Assembly (NCBI GenBank): GCA_902766785.1
Contig: CACXEO010000096.1
Span: 79,152-143,151, forward strand
Direction of reading: 5' to 3'
DNA from: Oscillospiraceae bacterium
GTDB lineage: Bacteria > Bacillota > Clostridia > Oscillospirales > Ruminococcaceae
DNA: 64,000 nt
The notes below the pieces were generated by a model that saw only the letters and a list, made by a program, of their open reading frames with translations, was not told the origin of the DNA and did no database searches. The position numbers and the translations under genes were made by a program. Every line of letters begins with the position of its first letter. The stretch's first letter is position 1. Shown piece after piece: positions 50,894-60,441 of this stretch.

Positions 50894-50926
50894 AAAACCG
50901 CCCGGACAAGTTGTCCAGGCGGTTTT
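50894..50926 (-). terminator. Terminator after the PrsA-like lipoprotein gene
   Basis: AAAACCGCCTGGACAA pairs with TTGTCCGGGCGGTTTT (minus-strand reading, one GU) and is followed by TTAGC. It overlaps the end of the gene at 50928. Confidence 0.85.
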
Positions 50927-50927
50927 A

Positions 50928-51962
50928 TTACTTCAGGTTTTTGGGGCTGTAACGGTTGATTGCTTCTTCATTTGTGGTTATCTGAACTGTTGAAAGCCTG
51001 TCTTCAAGTTTTTGGGAAAACTCGCCCCCGCGCAGCTCATAAAGAACCGCAGTACGGTTTTCCTGATAAAGTTCGCTGTCTTTGGACAGGTCGTACCGGG
51101 CGCCAAGGTAGATATAGCTGCTGCTGGAATCATCCGTATAAGGGATTCCAAACTCCTTCTGCTCGAAGGTTTTCTTGACAAAGTTTTCCATGACCCCCGC
51201 CTGCTGTTTGCGGAGCAGGGAGACGTTGCGGCTGGAATCCTCGGTATCAGGCTCATAATCGGTAAGCCCGTAATCAGTATAAACCTGGGTGATACATGCG
51301 TCGATAATTGTGTCGATATCCGTTCCCTTGTTAATTTCAGTCACATAACTGTCAACCGTTTTTTTCAGTGCGTCTTCGTCTTTTTTCTCACCGGTTTTAA
51401 CATCGTATTTATTAATTGCCACATATTTTACTTTGGCATAATTATCGTAAAAATATTCCTTAATGGTATCCTCGCTGACCGGTTCCTCGCCATCCGTCTC
51501 ATAGAAATACTCGAAAATCTTTTGAGTCTTATAATCGCTTTCAGCAAGCTTCACAACAGAAGAATAAGAAATTCCGTTCTGTTCATAGTCGGCCTGGTAC
51601 TGAGCCCAATAGGTGTCGGCATTGTTTTTGACAATATTGTCCCCTTCGGTCCCCATAGTCATTCCAAGCTCGTCAAACATGATGTTGACAGCAATATACT
51701 GTTTGGTGGTTTTTGTCGCCTTATTGATGATCCACTGTTCCACCGGCACGTCGTCAATTTTCTGGCTCCAAATATCTTCAGTGTCGTCAACCTGGTTCTG
51801 TGCCTGTTCATACGCGTCCTTAAGGTAAGACAGGTAGACTCCGGCGGGTACCGTGTCGTTTTCCGTTTTGAGCACCCAGGTGGTATCGCCCGAGCAGCCG
51901 GTCACAGAGAACAAAAGTGCCGCCGTAAGAAGCCCGGCGAAAAGGCGTTTGAATCTCTTCAT
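50928..51962 (-). CDS. PrsA/SurA-like lipoprotein (peptidyl-prolyl isomerase type chaperone)
   Basis: A 344-residue exported lipoprotein. The signal peptide MKRFKRLFAGLLTAALLFSV ends in the lipobox VTGC (Cys 23 lipidated). The mature part is Asp/Glu/Lys-rich and helical, resembling the SurA-N/PrsA N-terminal chaperone domain. The middle (VSEDTIKEYFYDNYAKVKYV) resembles the start of a parvulin domain, though the catalytic core is poorly conserved. It would help fold exported proteins at the outer face of the membrane. ATG 51962 has GGGGGAACT upstream. Confidence 0.75.
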   Translation of the reverse strand: MKRFKRLFAGLLTAALLFSVTGCSGDTTWVLKTENDTVPAGVYLSYLKDAYEQAQNQVDDTEDIWSQKIDDVPVEQWIINKATKTTKQYIAVNIMFDELGMTMGTEGDNIVKNNADTYWAQYQADYEQNGISYSSVVKLAESDYKTQKIFEYFYETDGEEPVSEDTIKEYFYDNYAKVKYVAINKYDVKTGEKKDEDALKKTVDSYVTEINKGTDIDTIIDACITQVYTDYGLTDYEPDTEDSSRNVSLLRKQQAGVMENFVKKTFEQKEFGIPYTDDSSSSYIYLGARYDLSKDSELYQENRTAVLYELRGGEFSQKLEDRLSTVQITTNEEAINRYSPKNLK

Positions 51963-52173
51963 TCCAGTTCCCCCTAAAAGGTTTTAAGCGGCTCCTGCCA
52001 TAGGCAGCGCCCCAAACGGCTCCAGGACCGCTTCCGATTTATTATACCTTAATTTACCCGGGTTGTCCAGCAGTAGTTTGTTGAAGCCCTGCACAAAACA
52101 CATACGGAAAGAAGGCGCGCCCCAGTGTAAAAACGGTATCCGCCTTTTTTCTCAATCCCCCGGGCAAATAGAA

Positions 52174-52202
52174 AAAGCGCCGGCTTTATCAGCCGGCGCT
52201 TT
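52174..52202 (-). terminator. Terminator after the ferredoxin gene
   Basis: AAAGCGCCGGCT (52174-52185) pairs with AGCCGGCGCTTT (52191-52202), T-rich on the minus-strand side. Confidence 0.88.
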
Positions 52203-52216
52203 CCTTAAAACAAAAA

Positions 52217-52432
<216 letters not shown>

Positions 52433-52462
52433 TCATAAAAAATCAATATAAAACCGCAAGTT

Positions 52463-53329
52463 TTACTTCTCAGGTTTTGAAACTTCTTTGGGCTCCTTTT
52501 TCTCGCCCTTCTGGGGGCGGTCCCTGACGACCTTCACCTGGTCGCGGGTATAGCTTGCAGGCGCTGCGTCTGGGTTTGCGGCCAACTGTACCTTGAGCTT
52601 TCCAGTCAGGAGGCTCACATCCGTAACGGTGCCTTTCCCATCCGGCGTCACCACTTGGGCGCCCTGTTTTGGCGTAAGCTTAAGCAGGTACTCGTAAGCG
52701 TCCTGTTCGTGCTTAAGACAGCACATCAGCCGCCCGCAGGTGCCGGAGATTTTAACAGGGTTTAATGAAAGACCCTGCTCTTTTGCCATCTTGATGGAAA
52801 CGGGCTGGAACTCGTCCAGAAAAGTAGAACAGCAAAAAGGCCGCCCGCAGATTCCAAGCCCCCCTATCATCTTCGACTCGTCGCGCACGCCGATCTGCCG
52901 CAGCTCAATCCGGGTGCGGAAAACAGAGGCAAGGTCTTTGACCAGCTCCCTAAAATCCACCCGGCCGTCCGCCGTAAAATAAAACAGGATTTTACTCCCG
53001 TCAAAGGTGTATTCAACATCGACCAGCTTCATATCCAACTTATGCTTGGAAATTTTTTCCTGGCAGATTTTAAACGCCTCTTTCTGCTTTATGCGGTTAC
53101 GCTCTATAACAGCCAAATCCTCTTCCGTAGCGAGACGGATAACCGGCTTAAGCGGCAGAACCACCTGGCTGTCGTCCACCTCGCTGTTGCCGATCATAAC
53201 AGTTCCGCATTCTGTTCCTCGGGCCGTTTCCACAACAACACGGCTGCCTTTTTGAATTTTTAACCCGGAGGGGTCGAAATAATAAATTTTCCCCACGTCC
53301 TTAAAGCGGACGCCGATAATTTCAGCCAT
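52463..53329 (-). CDS. ricT: RicT (YaaT), PSP1-domain protein
   Basis: A 288-residue PSP1-domain protein, part of the RicAFT complex that carries [4Fe-4S] clusters and influences RNase Y, sporulation and biofilm in Bacillus. The cysteine pairs GLGICGRPFCCSTFLD and ISGTCGRLMCCLKHEQ are the cluster-binding signatures. The Lys/Glu tail is disordered. It lies 17 bp downstream of holB; this holB-ricT pairing is conserved. Confidence 0.93.
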   Translation of the reverse strand: MAEIIGVRFKDVGKIYYFDPSGLKIQKGSRVVVETARGTECGTVMIGNSEVDDSQVVLPLKPVIRLATEEDLAVIERNRIKQKEAFKICQEKISKHKLDMKLVDVEYTFDGSKILFYFTADGRVDFRELVKDLASVFRTRIELRQIGVRDESKMIGGLGICGRPFCCSTFLDEFQPVSIKMAKEQGLSLNPVKISGTCGRLMCCLKHEQDAYEYLLKLTPKQGAQVVTPDGKGTVTDVSLLTGKLKVQLAANPDAAPASYTRDQVKVVRDRPQKGEKKEPKEVSKPEK

Positions 53330-53346
53330 AAAGCCTCCTCATATCC

Positions 53347-54312
53347 TCAATTTTTCACTGGAGCCCCAACCAGGGAGCTGGTGATCCAAGCCGACAGAAC
53401 CGGCACATTCGCGTTTGCGTCCAGATCCTTCATTGCCCTGGACAACACCCGTATTTTTTCCAACAGCTGTTTGGTCGTAAAACTGCCGATCAAGGCCGCA
53501 GCGGCGTCTTTCGACCCGGCAAGCAGCCGTTTCCCGCCCGATTTCAGCACTGCCGCGTCCCGGAACCGTTCAAAAAGAGCTTCTAAAAAAGCGCGGTATA
53601 CCTGTTTATCGTTTGACAGTTTATTCAAAGAAGCGAGCATCCCGTATTCCTGGTGTTTGGAAAGCATCAGGCAGAAATCGTCCGGAGAAACCGGCAGGCA
53701 TTCCGGCGCCAGCAGTGCCAGGCCCTTTCCAATATTCCCCCCGCAGGCCGCGGACGCTTTCCGGGAAACCTCAGAAGAAACTCCTCCCAGCACTTCAAGC
53801 GCACGGGCGCATTCGTCTTCCCCCACCGGAAAAATCCCCACCGGGATACACCGGGAGAGAATGGTGGGCAGGACATGCCCCCGGTCATCAGCCGTGAGCA
53901 GGATAACCAGGTGTTCCGGAGGTTCCTCCAAAAGCTTTAACAGAGCATTCGCTGCCGGGGCCTGCATTTTCTGACAGTCACTGATAATATAAACCTTTTT
54001 ATCCCCGTCATTGGGATAAACAGCGGCGTCCGCCTTTAACTTCCGGACATTCGCCACTGTCAGTTCATTTTTATCCGCCGTGCCGGAAAGGCAGGTAATA
54101 TCCGGATGAGCACCTGCTTCAATCTTTTTACAGCTTGGGCATACGCCGCAAGGCCGTTTTTTCCCCCCGCACAAAATTGCCTTGGCAAAATAGGCTGCAA
54201 TCGCCTTTTTGCCAAGGCCTTTTTCCCCGTAAAACAGATATGCATGGCACAGCCTGTCGCCATTTGCCGCCCTGTCAATCAATTCCACAACAGAGGCATT
54301 GCCATAAATCAT
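53347..54312 (-). CDS. holB: DNA polymerase III delta' subunit
   Basis: A 321-residue AAA+ clamp-loader subunit. The Walker A region is YLFYGEKGLGKKAIAAYFAK; a zinc-binding CGGKKRPCGVCPSCKKIE follows; and VYIISDCQKMQAPAANALLK continues LLEEPP with sensor motif LPTILSRC. It starts at ATG 54312 and follows darA by 36 bp. The darA-holB-ricT order is conserved in Firmicutes. Confidence 0.94.
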   Translation of the reverse strand: MIYGNASVVELIDRAANGDRLCHAYLFYGEKGLGKKAIAAYFAKAILCGGKKRPCGVCPSCKKIEAGAHPDITCLSGTADKNELTVANVRKLKADAAVYPNDGDKKVYIISDCQKMQAPAANALLKLLEEPPEHLVILLTADDRGHVLPTILSRCIPVGIFPVGEDECARALEVLGGVSSEVSRKASAACGGNIGKGLALLAPECLPVSPDDFCLMLSKHQEYGMLASLNKLSNDKQVYRAFLEALFERFRDAAVLKSGGKRLLAGSKDAAAALIGSFTTKQLLEKIRVLSRAMKDLDANANVPVLSAWITSSLVGAPVKN

Positions 54313-54348
54313 TATATTCTCACTTCAAATTCTTTTTACGAAAGCATG

Positions 54349-54672
54349 TTAAATTTTTTCAAACCGCTCTACGTTCAGTACAAAGATTGTTGCGCCACCC
54401 ACCGTGACTTCAACCGGCAGGGACGAATAAACACCGACCCCGTACATTGCAGAAGACGGTGCCATCTGGGTACGCCGTTTACTGTGTTTGGAGATGACTT
54501 CAACCGCCTCATCCACCTTATCGTCTTCAGTACCAATCATAAAAGTAGTGTTGCCCGCCATCAAAAAGCCACCGGTGGAAGCGATTTTGGTTGCGAAAAA
54601 GCCCGCTTTGGTCAATGCCGAAGAAACGATGTGGCTGTCATCGTTACTGACGATTGCATAAATCATTTTCAT
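54349..54672 (-). CDS. darA: Cyclic di-AMP receptor DarA (PstA)
   Basis: A 107-residue PII-like protein that binds c-di-AMP and signals potassium and osmotic status. The family core is MKMIYAIVSNDDSHIVSSAL then TKAGFFATKIASTGGFLMAG NTTFMIGTEDDKVDEAV (the T-loop region and Gly-Asn binding motif). ATG 54672 is close behind GGAGTGACA. It precedes holB. Confidence 0.95.
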   Translation of the reverse strand: MKMIYAIVSNDDSHIVSSALTKAGFFATKIASTGGFLMAGNTTFMIGTEDDKVDEAVEVISKHSKRRTQMAPSSAMYGVGVYSSLPVEVTVGGATIFVLNVERFEKI

Positions 54673-54774
54673 ATGTTGTCACTCCTTATTTCTATAATTG
54701 CGGTGTCAGCCGCTTGGATGAAATACCGCGCCCGCAGCTGTTTTTATACCGCGGCCGTTGGATTTCTACTTATA

Positions 54775-56109
54775 TCATACCACTTTCAGCGTGGGAATTC
54801 CAGACTTTTTTAAAAGTTTTTGGCTCTCTTCGCCAACCCGCTCCCCGGCTACAACAACAGCAACGCCGGGCGGGCATACAATCTTGCTTTCAGCGGCGAC
54901 CCGCCCCAGGATTTTGTCAACCGGGAGCTCCTCTGCCGGGCAAAATACCGCTTCCCTCGGGGACATCACCCGCTCGGGCTGAGGCGGCGCTTCCAAGCGC
55001 TCCGCCCGGTAAGCCACGTCCGGCTCAAAGGCAGCGACCGCCTGTTCCAGTAGTTCAAACTCCGCATCGCTGTTGAAAGGGGTGGGCATCAGCACCGCCG
55101 CCTCTGCCGCGGCGTAGTCACACTCAACGCGGTGATCCCGCAAAAAGGCGGCAAGGCCGCCGTCATACCCTTTGGGCGCACCCGCCAAAGAAAGGCGGGC
55201 GGGCTCGCTTTCGAAGACAAAAAGGCCCTTTTCAGCCGCCTTTTTTCGCAGGGAATCCAAACGGCCTGCAAGCGCCGCAAAGTCAGCGCGGGCGTTTCCC
55301 CCCAGATACCCCGCACAGGCGTCAAGCGACTGCATGATAAGATAGGACGGGCTGGTGGAGCCGAAAAGGGACATAGCCGCCTTCAGCTCCTCCGCCGTAA
55401 AATCATCCGCAGCATGGAGGAGCGCCCCCCCGGTCAGCACCGGCAGGGTCTTGTGCACGCCGTCGCAGCAGAGCGCCGCCCCCAGCGAGAGCGGGTGGCA
55501 ATCCTCCGGCAGGAATTTCAGGTGGGCGCCGTGAGCATTGTCAACCAAAAGGGGCAAACCACGGCTTTTGCAAATTTCCGCAAGCCCTTTCACATCGGAG
55601 AGCATCCCGAAATAATCCGGGCTTGTAATATAAACCGCATCAACATGCTCCCGTTCCAGCGCCTTTTCAAGCTCTTGTGGGGCGACCGCACCGCTGACGC
55701 CGAACCGATCGTATGGTTTTGGATAAACCCAAACCGGCTCAATATCCAGCAGGGCGCAGGCGTTGACAAAGGTGACATGGGCATTCCGGGCGGCGAGGAT
55801 TTTCCGCAGGCCGTACTTCCGCTTTGCTGCGGCCAGCATCCCCTGGATACAAAGGGTCGTTCCCCCTGCACTGAGGACGGTGGTTCGGCTGCCGTAGAGC
55901 CGCTCAAACCGCCGCTCTGCCTCCCGGATCACCCCGTCCGCGTGGTAAAGGGAATCCGCCCCCGTAATCTCGGTGATATCATAAGCCCCGTCAAGGGGAT
56001 ATCGCCCCTTATGCCCCGGCATGTAAAACCGGGCAGGACCGCTTTTTTTGTTCTGCTCCAAAAATCCGGTAAGGGTCATCGAATCCATCCTGTCTGATTG
56101 ATGTATCAC
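54775..56109 (-). CDS. Orn/Lys/Arg decarboxylase family (PLP) enzyme
   Basis: A 444-residue PLP-dependent decarboxylase of the aspartate aminotransferase-fold type (SpeA/YaaO-like), making polyamines or cadaverine. RFYMPGHKGRYPLDGAYDIT is the conserved N-terminal core, LVDNAHGAHLKFLP carries the PLP Asp/His pair, and DGVHKTLPVLTGGA carries the Schiff-base Lys. The C-terminal decarboxylase domain is shorter than in the large inducible forms. The GTG at 56109 is the longest start; ATG at 56088 or 56079 is possible. It lies directly upstream of darA. Confidence 0.88.
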   Translation of the reverse strand: MIHQSDRMDSMTLTGFLEQNKKSGPARFYMPGHKGRYPLDGAYDITEITGADSLYHADGVIREAERRFERLYGSRTTVLSAGGTTLCIQGMLAAAKRKYGLRKILAARNAHVTFVNACALLDIEPVWVYPKPYDRFGVSGAVAPQELEKALEREHVDAVYITSPDYFGMLSDVKGLAEICKSRGLPLLVDNAHGAHLKFLPEDCHPLSLGAALCCDGVHKTLPVLTGGALLHAADDFTAEELKAAMSLFGSTSPSYLIMQSLDACAGYLGGNARADFAALAGRLDSLRKKAAEKGLFVFESEPARLSLAGAPKGYDGGLAAFLRDHRVECDYAAAEAAVLMPTPFNSDAEFELLEQAVAAFEPDVAYRAERLEAPPQPERVMSPREAVFCPAEELPVDKILGRVAAESKIVCPPGVAVVVAGERVGEESQKLLKKSGIPTLKVV

Positions 56110-56127
56110 ATGTCAGAGAGTTTCCTC

Positions 56128-56562
56128 TCATATGTATTTTTTAAAATTCAACTGCTTTTTATCGCTGAAATAACCGCAGGAACGGTAAAAGGTGTGGGCT
56201 CCTGTCCGGGTTTCTCCCGAATTCAGCCTGATTGCTTTGGCCCCGGTTTCTTTTCCCCAATCTTTCAACGCCTCTAAAAGCCGGCGGCCGATCCCCTTCC
56301 GGCGGCAGTCCCCTGAAACGGCGATGCCAAGAATATTCTTCATGTGCGGTGCGTAGAGTACGTCGTACCCCTCCGCGTGGAGATAACCGGCAACCTTTCC
56401 ATCGGCCTCCGCCACCCAGACGCGCTGTGCGCTGTCCGCCAACGCCCGGCTGAGCTTTTGGCGAAGGACTTCTTCCGGGAAATCATAGCCGAGGCAGCCC
56501 CGGCTGCGCGGCCGCGTGGCCCCGGCGGGACAACCGCGACTCTCAGGCCGCACTGACAGCAA
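56128..56562 (-). CDS. GNAT acetyltransferase with unusual N-terminus
   Basis: A 144-residue protein whose C-terminal ~110 residues are a good GNAT fold: RVWVAEADGKVAGYLHAEGY, then KNILGIAVSGDCRRKGIGRR (acetyl-CoA loop), and GAHTFYRSCGYFSDKKQLNF. The first ~25 residues (VRPESRGCPAGATRPRSRGC) are Arg/Pro/Cys-rich and unlike the family, where one expects an acidic helix. The start TTG at 56562 has no good Shine-Dalgarno sequence. Either the start is further down or the 5' end was altered by a frameshift. The neighbour is mnmA. I am confident of the fold, not of the start. Confidence 0.7.
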   Translation of the reverse strand: MLSVRPESRGCPAGATRPRSRGCLGYDFPEEVLRQKLSRALADSAQRVWVAEADGKVAGYLHAEGYDVLYAPHMKNILGIAVSGDCRRKGIGRRLLEALKDWGKETGAKAIRLNSGETRTGAHTFYRSCGYFSDKKQLNFKKYI

Positions 56563-56635
56563 CGTCTCAGCCCCACAAGGCAGGTGAAATAATTGATAAA
56601 TCGAAAGGGGGCCTCGCGGGTGACCTGTTCAAAAT

Positions 56636-57706
56636 TCAACAGTATGTTTGAGCGCGTACTGCCAGCGGAGGTTCTCCGCCGCCTTCAATTACTCCGCCGC
56701 CCAAAACAACGTCGCCATTGTAAAAAACAGCAGACTGCCCTTTAGCGACCACCCGGTACGGCTCATCCAGCCACAGCTCGCCGCGGTCTCCCTCGCAAAA
56801 AATTTCCGCTGGAACCGGTTGGGCCACTGAACGGAGCTTCACTTCCGCCCTGAACCGTTTGGGAAACGGTTTTCCATCCGGCGCCGTCAACTGGGACAGG
56901 AAAACAGTCCGTATTTTATCTTCGCCCGCACGCGCCAGATAAATCCGGTTCTCCTCCGGGTCAATCGTTTTGATAAAAACCGGTTCTCCCAAGGCGATCC
57001 CGAGCTTTTTGCGCTGTCCGACCGTGTAGTGGAGGATTCCCCGGTGTTCCCCGCAGACTTTCCCCCATGGGGCGATAAACTCCCCTTTCGGGGAAGGGCC
57101 AAGGCGGTCTTCAATATATTTCGCGTAATTGTTGTCGGGAATAAAGCAGATCTCCTGGCTGTCCGGTTTTTTTGCGGCTGCAATCCCAAGCCGCTCCGCA
57201 ATGGCGCGGACCTCGGTCTTCTCCATTGCCGCCAGCGGGAGAATTAGACGGGACAAAACATCCTGCCCGAGCCGGTAAAGCATATAGGACTGGTCGCGTT
57301 TCAGGCAGGCCGCCTTTTTGAGCAGGGTCACGCCGCCTCTTTCCTCCAGCCCGGCATAATGCCCGGTCGCCACCTTCTCGTATCCCTTTTCATCCGCCGT
57401 CTCCAGCAGCGCTCTGAATTTCACCGTGGGGTTACAGCGGATGCAGGGGTTCGGCGTACGCCCCGCCTTGTACTCCGCCATGAAATAGTCCACCACCATG
57501 GCTTCGAACCGTTCGGTCATATCGCTGACAAACAAAGGGATATCAAAAGAGGCGGCGGCATCCTTCGCCGCCGCCACCGTTTCGTCATGCGCAGGGGACA
57601 TCTTTAAAACAACGCCGCCCACGTCATACCCCTGTTCCTTGAGCAGATGGACGCAGACCGAGCTGTCAACTCCCCCGGAAAGCGCCACCAGCACCCGCTT
57701 ATTCAT
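56636..57706 (-). CDS. mnmA: tRNA-specific 2-thiouridylase MnmA
   Basis: A 356-residue ATP-pyrophosphatase that thiolates uridine 34 of Glu, Gln and Lys tRNAs. The PP-loop [14 protein letters not shown] is at residues ~5-17. The catalytic pair is NPCIRCNPTVKF (first Cys) with SQEICFIPDN (second Cys), and LYRLGQDVLSRLILPLA is family sequence. ATG 57706 overlaps the end of the IscU gene by 8 bp (ATGAATAA), so it is coupled. The sulfur comes from IscS and IscU next door. Confidence 0.95.
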   Translation of the reverse strand: MNKRVLVALSGGVDSSVCVHLLKEQGYDVGGVVLKMSPAHDETVAAAKDAAASFDIPLFVSDMTERFEAMVVDYFMAEYKAGRTPNPCIRCNPTVKFRALLETADEKGYEKVATGHYAGLEERGGVTLLKKAACLKRDQSYMLYRLGQDVLSRLILPLAAMEKTEVRAIAERLGIAAAKKPDSQEICFIPDNNYAKYIEDRLGPSPKGEFIAPWGKVCGEHRGILHYTVGQRKKLGIALGEPVFIKTIDPEENRIYLARAGEDKIRTVFLSQLTAPDGKPFPKRFRAEVKLRSVAQPVPAEIFCEGDRGELWLDEPYRVVAKGQSAVFYNGDVVLGGGVIEGGGEPPLAVRAQTYC

Positions 57707-58130
57707 GCAGATGGCAGGCCTCGCACTCGCCGATGTCGCCGACAATCGGGAGCGGGTCGATCCCCTGGCGCTGATAATAATCACTCAGCGCCGCTTTGAT
57801 GGCCTGTTCCGCCAGGACAGAGCAGTGGATTTTGCTCGCCGGCAGTCCGTCAAGCGCCTCTACAACCGCTTTATTGGTCAGCTTCAACGCGTCGTCAATA
57901 CTCTTGCCCTTGATCATCTCAGTGGCAATCGAGCTGGTCGCAATCGCCGCGCCGCAGCCAAAGGTTTTGAATTTGACGTCCTCAATGGTATTGCCGTTGA
58001 TTTTGAGGTACATTTTCATAATATCGCCGCATTTGGCGTTGCCGACTTCGCCTACGCCGTTCGCGTCTTCAATTTCACCGACATTGCGCGGGTTGGAGAA
58101 ATGGTCTAAAACTTTGTCGCTGTATAACAT
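57699..58130 (-). CDS. iscU: Iron-sulfur scaffold protein IscU/NifU-type
   Basis: A 143-residue scaffold protein assembling [Fe-S] clusters. MLYSDKVLDHFSNPRNVGEI is the family N-terminus; the three ligand cysteines are in VGNAKCGDIMKMYL, KTFGCGAAIATSS and IHCSVLAEQAI. It overlaps mnmA by 8 bp and follows iscS by 57 bp, the compact iscS-iscU-mnmA sulfur module. Confidence 0.96.
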   Translation of the reverse strand: MLYSDKVLDHFSNPRNVGEIEDANGVGEVGNAKCGDIMKMYLKINGNTIEDVKFKTFGCGAAIATSSIATEMIKGKSIDDALKLTNKAVVEALDGLPASKIHCSVLAEQAIKAALSDYYQRQGIDPLPIVGDIGECEACHLHE

Positions 58131-58187
58131 GGTAAACTGGTACTCCTTTCAGGATTATGCTCACGCTGTTTCAAACTAAAACGGGGT

Positions 58188-59360
58188 TTATCTGCCGCCG
58201 TTCCAGACCGGGCTCATGTCGCGCAGGGTCTGAACCACGCCCGGCAGGACTTCAAGGATATAGTCCACATCCTCGTCGGTAGTGTCATCCCCCAGCGAAA
58301 GCCGGAGGGAACCGTGCGCCACTTCGTGCGGCAGGCCGATGGCAAGCAGCACGTGGGACGGGTCGAGCGAGCCGGAGGTACAGGCAGAGCCGGACGAGCC
58401 GCAGACCCCTTTTAAGTCAAGCCGGAGAAGAAGGGCTTCGCCCTCGACCGCCTCAAATGAAACATTCACATTGCCGCAGAGCCGTTTGACCGGGTCACCG
58501 TTTAACCGGGAGACCGGTATCTTCAGCATCCCGTCAATCAAACGGTCGCGAAGCTTTGTCAGCCGGGCGGCCTTGGCGTCAAGGCCGTTTACCGCGTCCT
58601 CAATAGCCTGTCCCAAGGCAACGATATAGGCGGTGTTTTCAGTGCCGCCCCGTTTGCCGCTCTCCTGGCCACCACCGTGCATGAAATTATCAATCACAAC
58701 GCCCTTGCGGATGTAAAGCGCGCCGATCCCCTTCGGCGCGTGGATTTTATGGCCCGAAAGGGAGAGCATGTCAATGTTCTGCTCCTTGACATTGATCGGT
58801 ACATTGCCGACGGCCTGCACCGCGTCGGTGTGGAACAAAACGCCTTTATCGCGGCAGACCTTCCCGATTTCCGCAACCGGCTGGATGGTGCCGATTTCGT
58901 TGTTCGCGTACATGATGGTGACCAGCGCCGTATCCGGCCGAATGGCCTTTTCAACCTGCTCCGGGGAAATCAAGCCCATGCTGTCGACCGGGAGATAGGT
59001 CACCTCAAAGCCGTGTTTTTCCAGGTATTCGCAGGTGTGAAGCACTGCGTGATGCTCAAAGTTGCTGGTGATGATATGTTTCTTTCCCTTGGCCGCGAGC
59101 TTCATAGCCGCGCCTTTGATGGCCCAGTTATCGCTCTCCGTCCCGCAGGAGGTGAAGTAGATCTCGCGGGGCTCTGCACCGAGTGCCGCGGCAACCTTGC
59201 CCCGGGCCTCTTCAATGGCTCGCTTGGCCGTCCGGGCAATGCTGTAAACGCTGCTGGCGTTGCCGTAATGCTCGGCCAGGTATGGCATCATCGCGTCCAG
59301 GACGCTCTGCGAAACCCTGGTGGTAGCGGCGTTGTCCGCGTAAACAAAACGTTTCTCCAT
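58188..59360 (-). CDS. iscS: Cysteine desulfurase (IscS/NifS family)
   Basis: A 390-residue PLP enzyme taking sulfur from cysteine for Fe-S clusters and tRNA thiolation. Motifs: [35 protein letters not shown], the PLP Lys in [16 protein letters not shown], and the catalytic Cys in [19 protein letters not shown] (SSGSACTSG). I choose ATG 59360; the ATG three codons upstream is too close to AAGG. It is the first gene of the iscS-iscU-mnmA module. Confidence 0.96.
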   Translation of the reverse strand: MEKRFVYADNAATTRVSQSVLDAMMPYLAEHYGNASSVYSIARTAKRAIEEARGKVAAALGAEPREIYFTSCGTESDNWAIKGAAMKLAAKGKKHIITSNFEHHAVLHTCEYLEKHGFEVTYLPVDSMGLISPEQVEKAIRPDTALVTIMYANNEIGTIQPVAEIGKVCRDKGVLFHTDAVQAVGNVPINVKEQNIDMLSLSGHKIHAPKGIGALYIRKGVVIDNFMHGGGQESGKRGGTENTAYIVALGQAIEDAVNGLDAKAARLTKLRDRLIDGMLKIPVSRLNGDPVKRLCGNVNVSFEAVEGEALLLRLDLKGVCGSSGSACTSGSLDPSHVLLAIGLPHEVAHGSLRLSLGDDTTDEDVDYILEVLPGVVQTLRDMSPVWNGGR

Positions 59361-59461
59361 ATATCTCATTCCTTCTTGGATGAATAAAGGTTTATCTTTT
59401 TACGGCTTTATTATATACCTTTTTAGTGTATAAATCAAGTAGGCGCGGAAATATTTTGAAA

Positions 59462-59908
59462 TTATTTGAATTTCCGGCTTTGAGCCACCGCCAGCTCGTC
59501 GCACCGTTCGTTTTCCGGATGCCCCGCATGGCCTTTGACCCAGACGTATTCCATCTCGTGGAGCTCCAGCAAAGAGAGGAGTTTTTCCCACAGGTCGGGA
59601 TTTAACGCCTTTTCTTTTTTGTTGCGCATCCAGCCGTTTGCACGCCACTTTTCCGCCCACCCCTGGGTGATGGCGTCGAGAACATACTTGGAATCGCTGT
59701 AAACCGTGACATGGCAGCGGTACTTTAAGGCTGAAAGCCCCTCAATCAGTGCGGTGAGCTCCATCCGGTTGTTGGTGGTCTGCGCTTCCCCGCCGGAAAG
59801 CTCCTTTGAAATTTCCCCGCAGCGCAAAATACAACCCCAGCCTCCTGCGCCGGGGTTGCCGCTGCACGCTCCGTCCGTAAAAAGTTCTATCCGCTTTAAT
59901 TCTGCCAC
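59462..59908 (-). CDS. rnhA: Ribonuclease HI
   Basis: A 148-residue enzyme that degrades RNA in RNA-DNA hybrids. LFTDGACSGNPGAGGWGCIL carries the first catalytic Asp, TNNRMELTALIEGL the Glu, YSDSKYVLDAITQGWAEKW the second Asp, and a C-terminal HAGHPENERCDELA the His/Asp motif. All expected catalytic residues are present. It lies alone between comEB and iscS. Confidence 0.96.
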   Translation of the reverse strand: MAELKRIELFTDGACSGNPGAGGWGCILRCGEISKELSGGEAQTTNNRMELTALIEGLSALKYRCHVTVYSDSKYVLDAITQGWAEKWRANGWMRNKKEKALNPDLWEKLLSLLELHEMEYVWVKGHAGHPENERCDELAVAQSRKFK

Positions 59909-59952
59909 AAAAACGCCCCTTCTATCCCAAAGTGCGGTTCGCCGCCGCGCAA

Positions 59953-60441
59953 TTAGTAGCCAAACGCCCCGCTCATCGAATCGTCGTTCTCTATCCAGCT
60001 TTCAACGTTGACAGTCGTAAACTCCTCCGGGGTGTTCCGGATGATCACCGTGCTGATCCCGGCGTTGATGATCAGCCGCTTGCACATGGAGCAGGAATTA
60101 ACGCCTGGCACAACCTCCCTGGTTTTGGGATCCACACAGACCAGGTAGAGGGTTGCGTCCAGCATATCCGGCCGGGCCGCCGCAATGATGGCGTTCGCCT
60201 CCGCGTGGACGGAACGGCAGAGCTCGTACCGCTCCCCGCGGGGAATGTTCAGCTTGTCGCGGGTACAGAACCCAACGTCAGAGCAGTTCTGCCGCCCCCG
60301 CGGCGCGCCGTTGTAGCCCGTTGAGATGATCTGATCGTTTTTTACAATGATGGCCCCAAAATTGCGGCGCAGGCAGGTTCCCCGCTCCGACACCGTCTGG
60401 GCAATATCCAAATAGTAGTTGATTTTATCCCGTCTTTCCAT
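59953..60441 (-). CDS. comEB: dCMP/cytidine deaminase (ComEB-like)
   Basis: A 162-residue zinc deaminase of the dCMP deaminase family, feeding dTMP synthesis. The zinc motif is HAEANAIIAA (His-Ala-Glu) with CSMCKRLIIN (two Cys). Preceding it is RGTCLRRNFGAIIVKNDQII, a family stretch. The start is ATG 60441 with GGAGGTG upstream, not the ATG 36 codons earlier. A promoter TTGTAT-17-TATAAT lies at 60538-60566. Confidence 0.92.
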   Translation of the reverse strand: MERRDKINYYLDIAQTVSERGTCLRRNFGAIIVKNDQIISTGYNGAPRGRQNCSDVGFCTRDKLNIPRGERYELCRSVHAEANAIIAAARPDMLDATLYLVCVDPKTREVVPGVNSCSMCKRLIINAGISTVIIRNTPEEFTTVNVESWIENDDSMSGAFGY

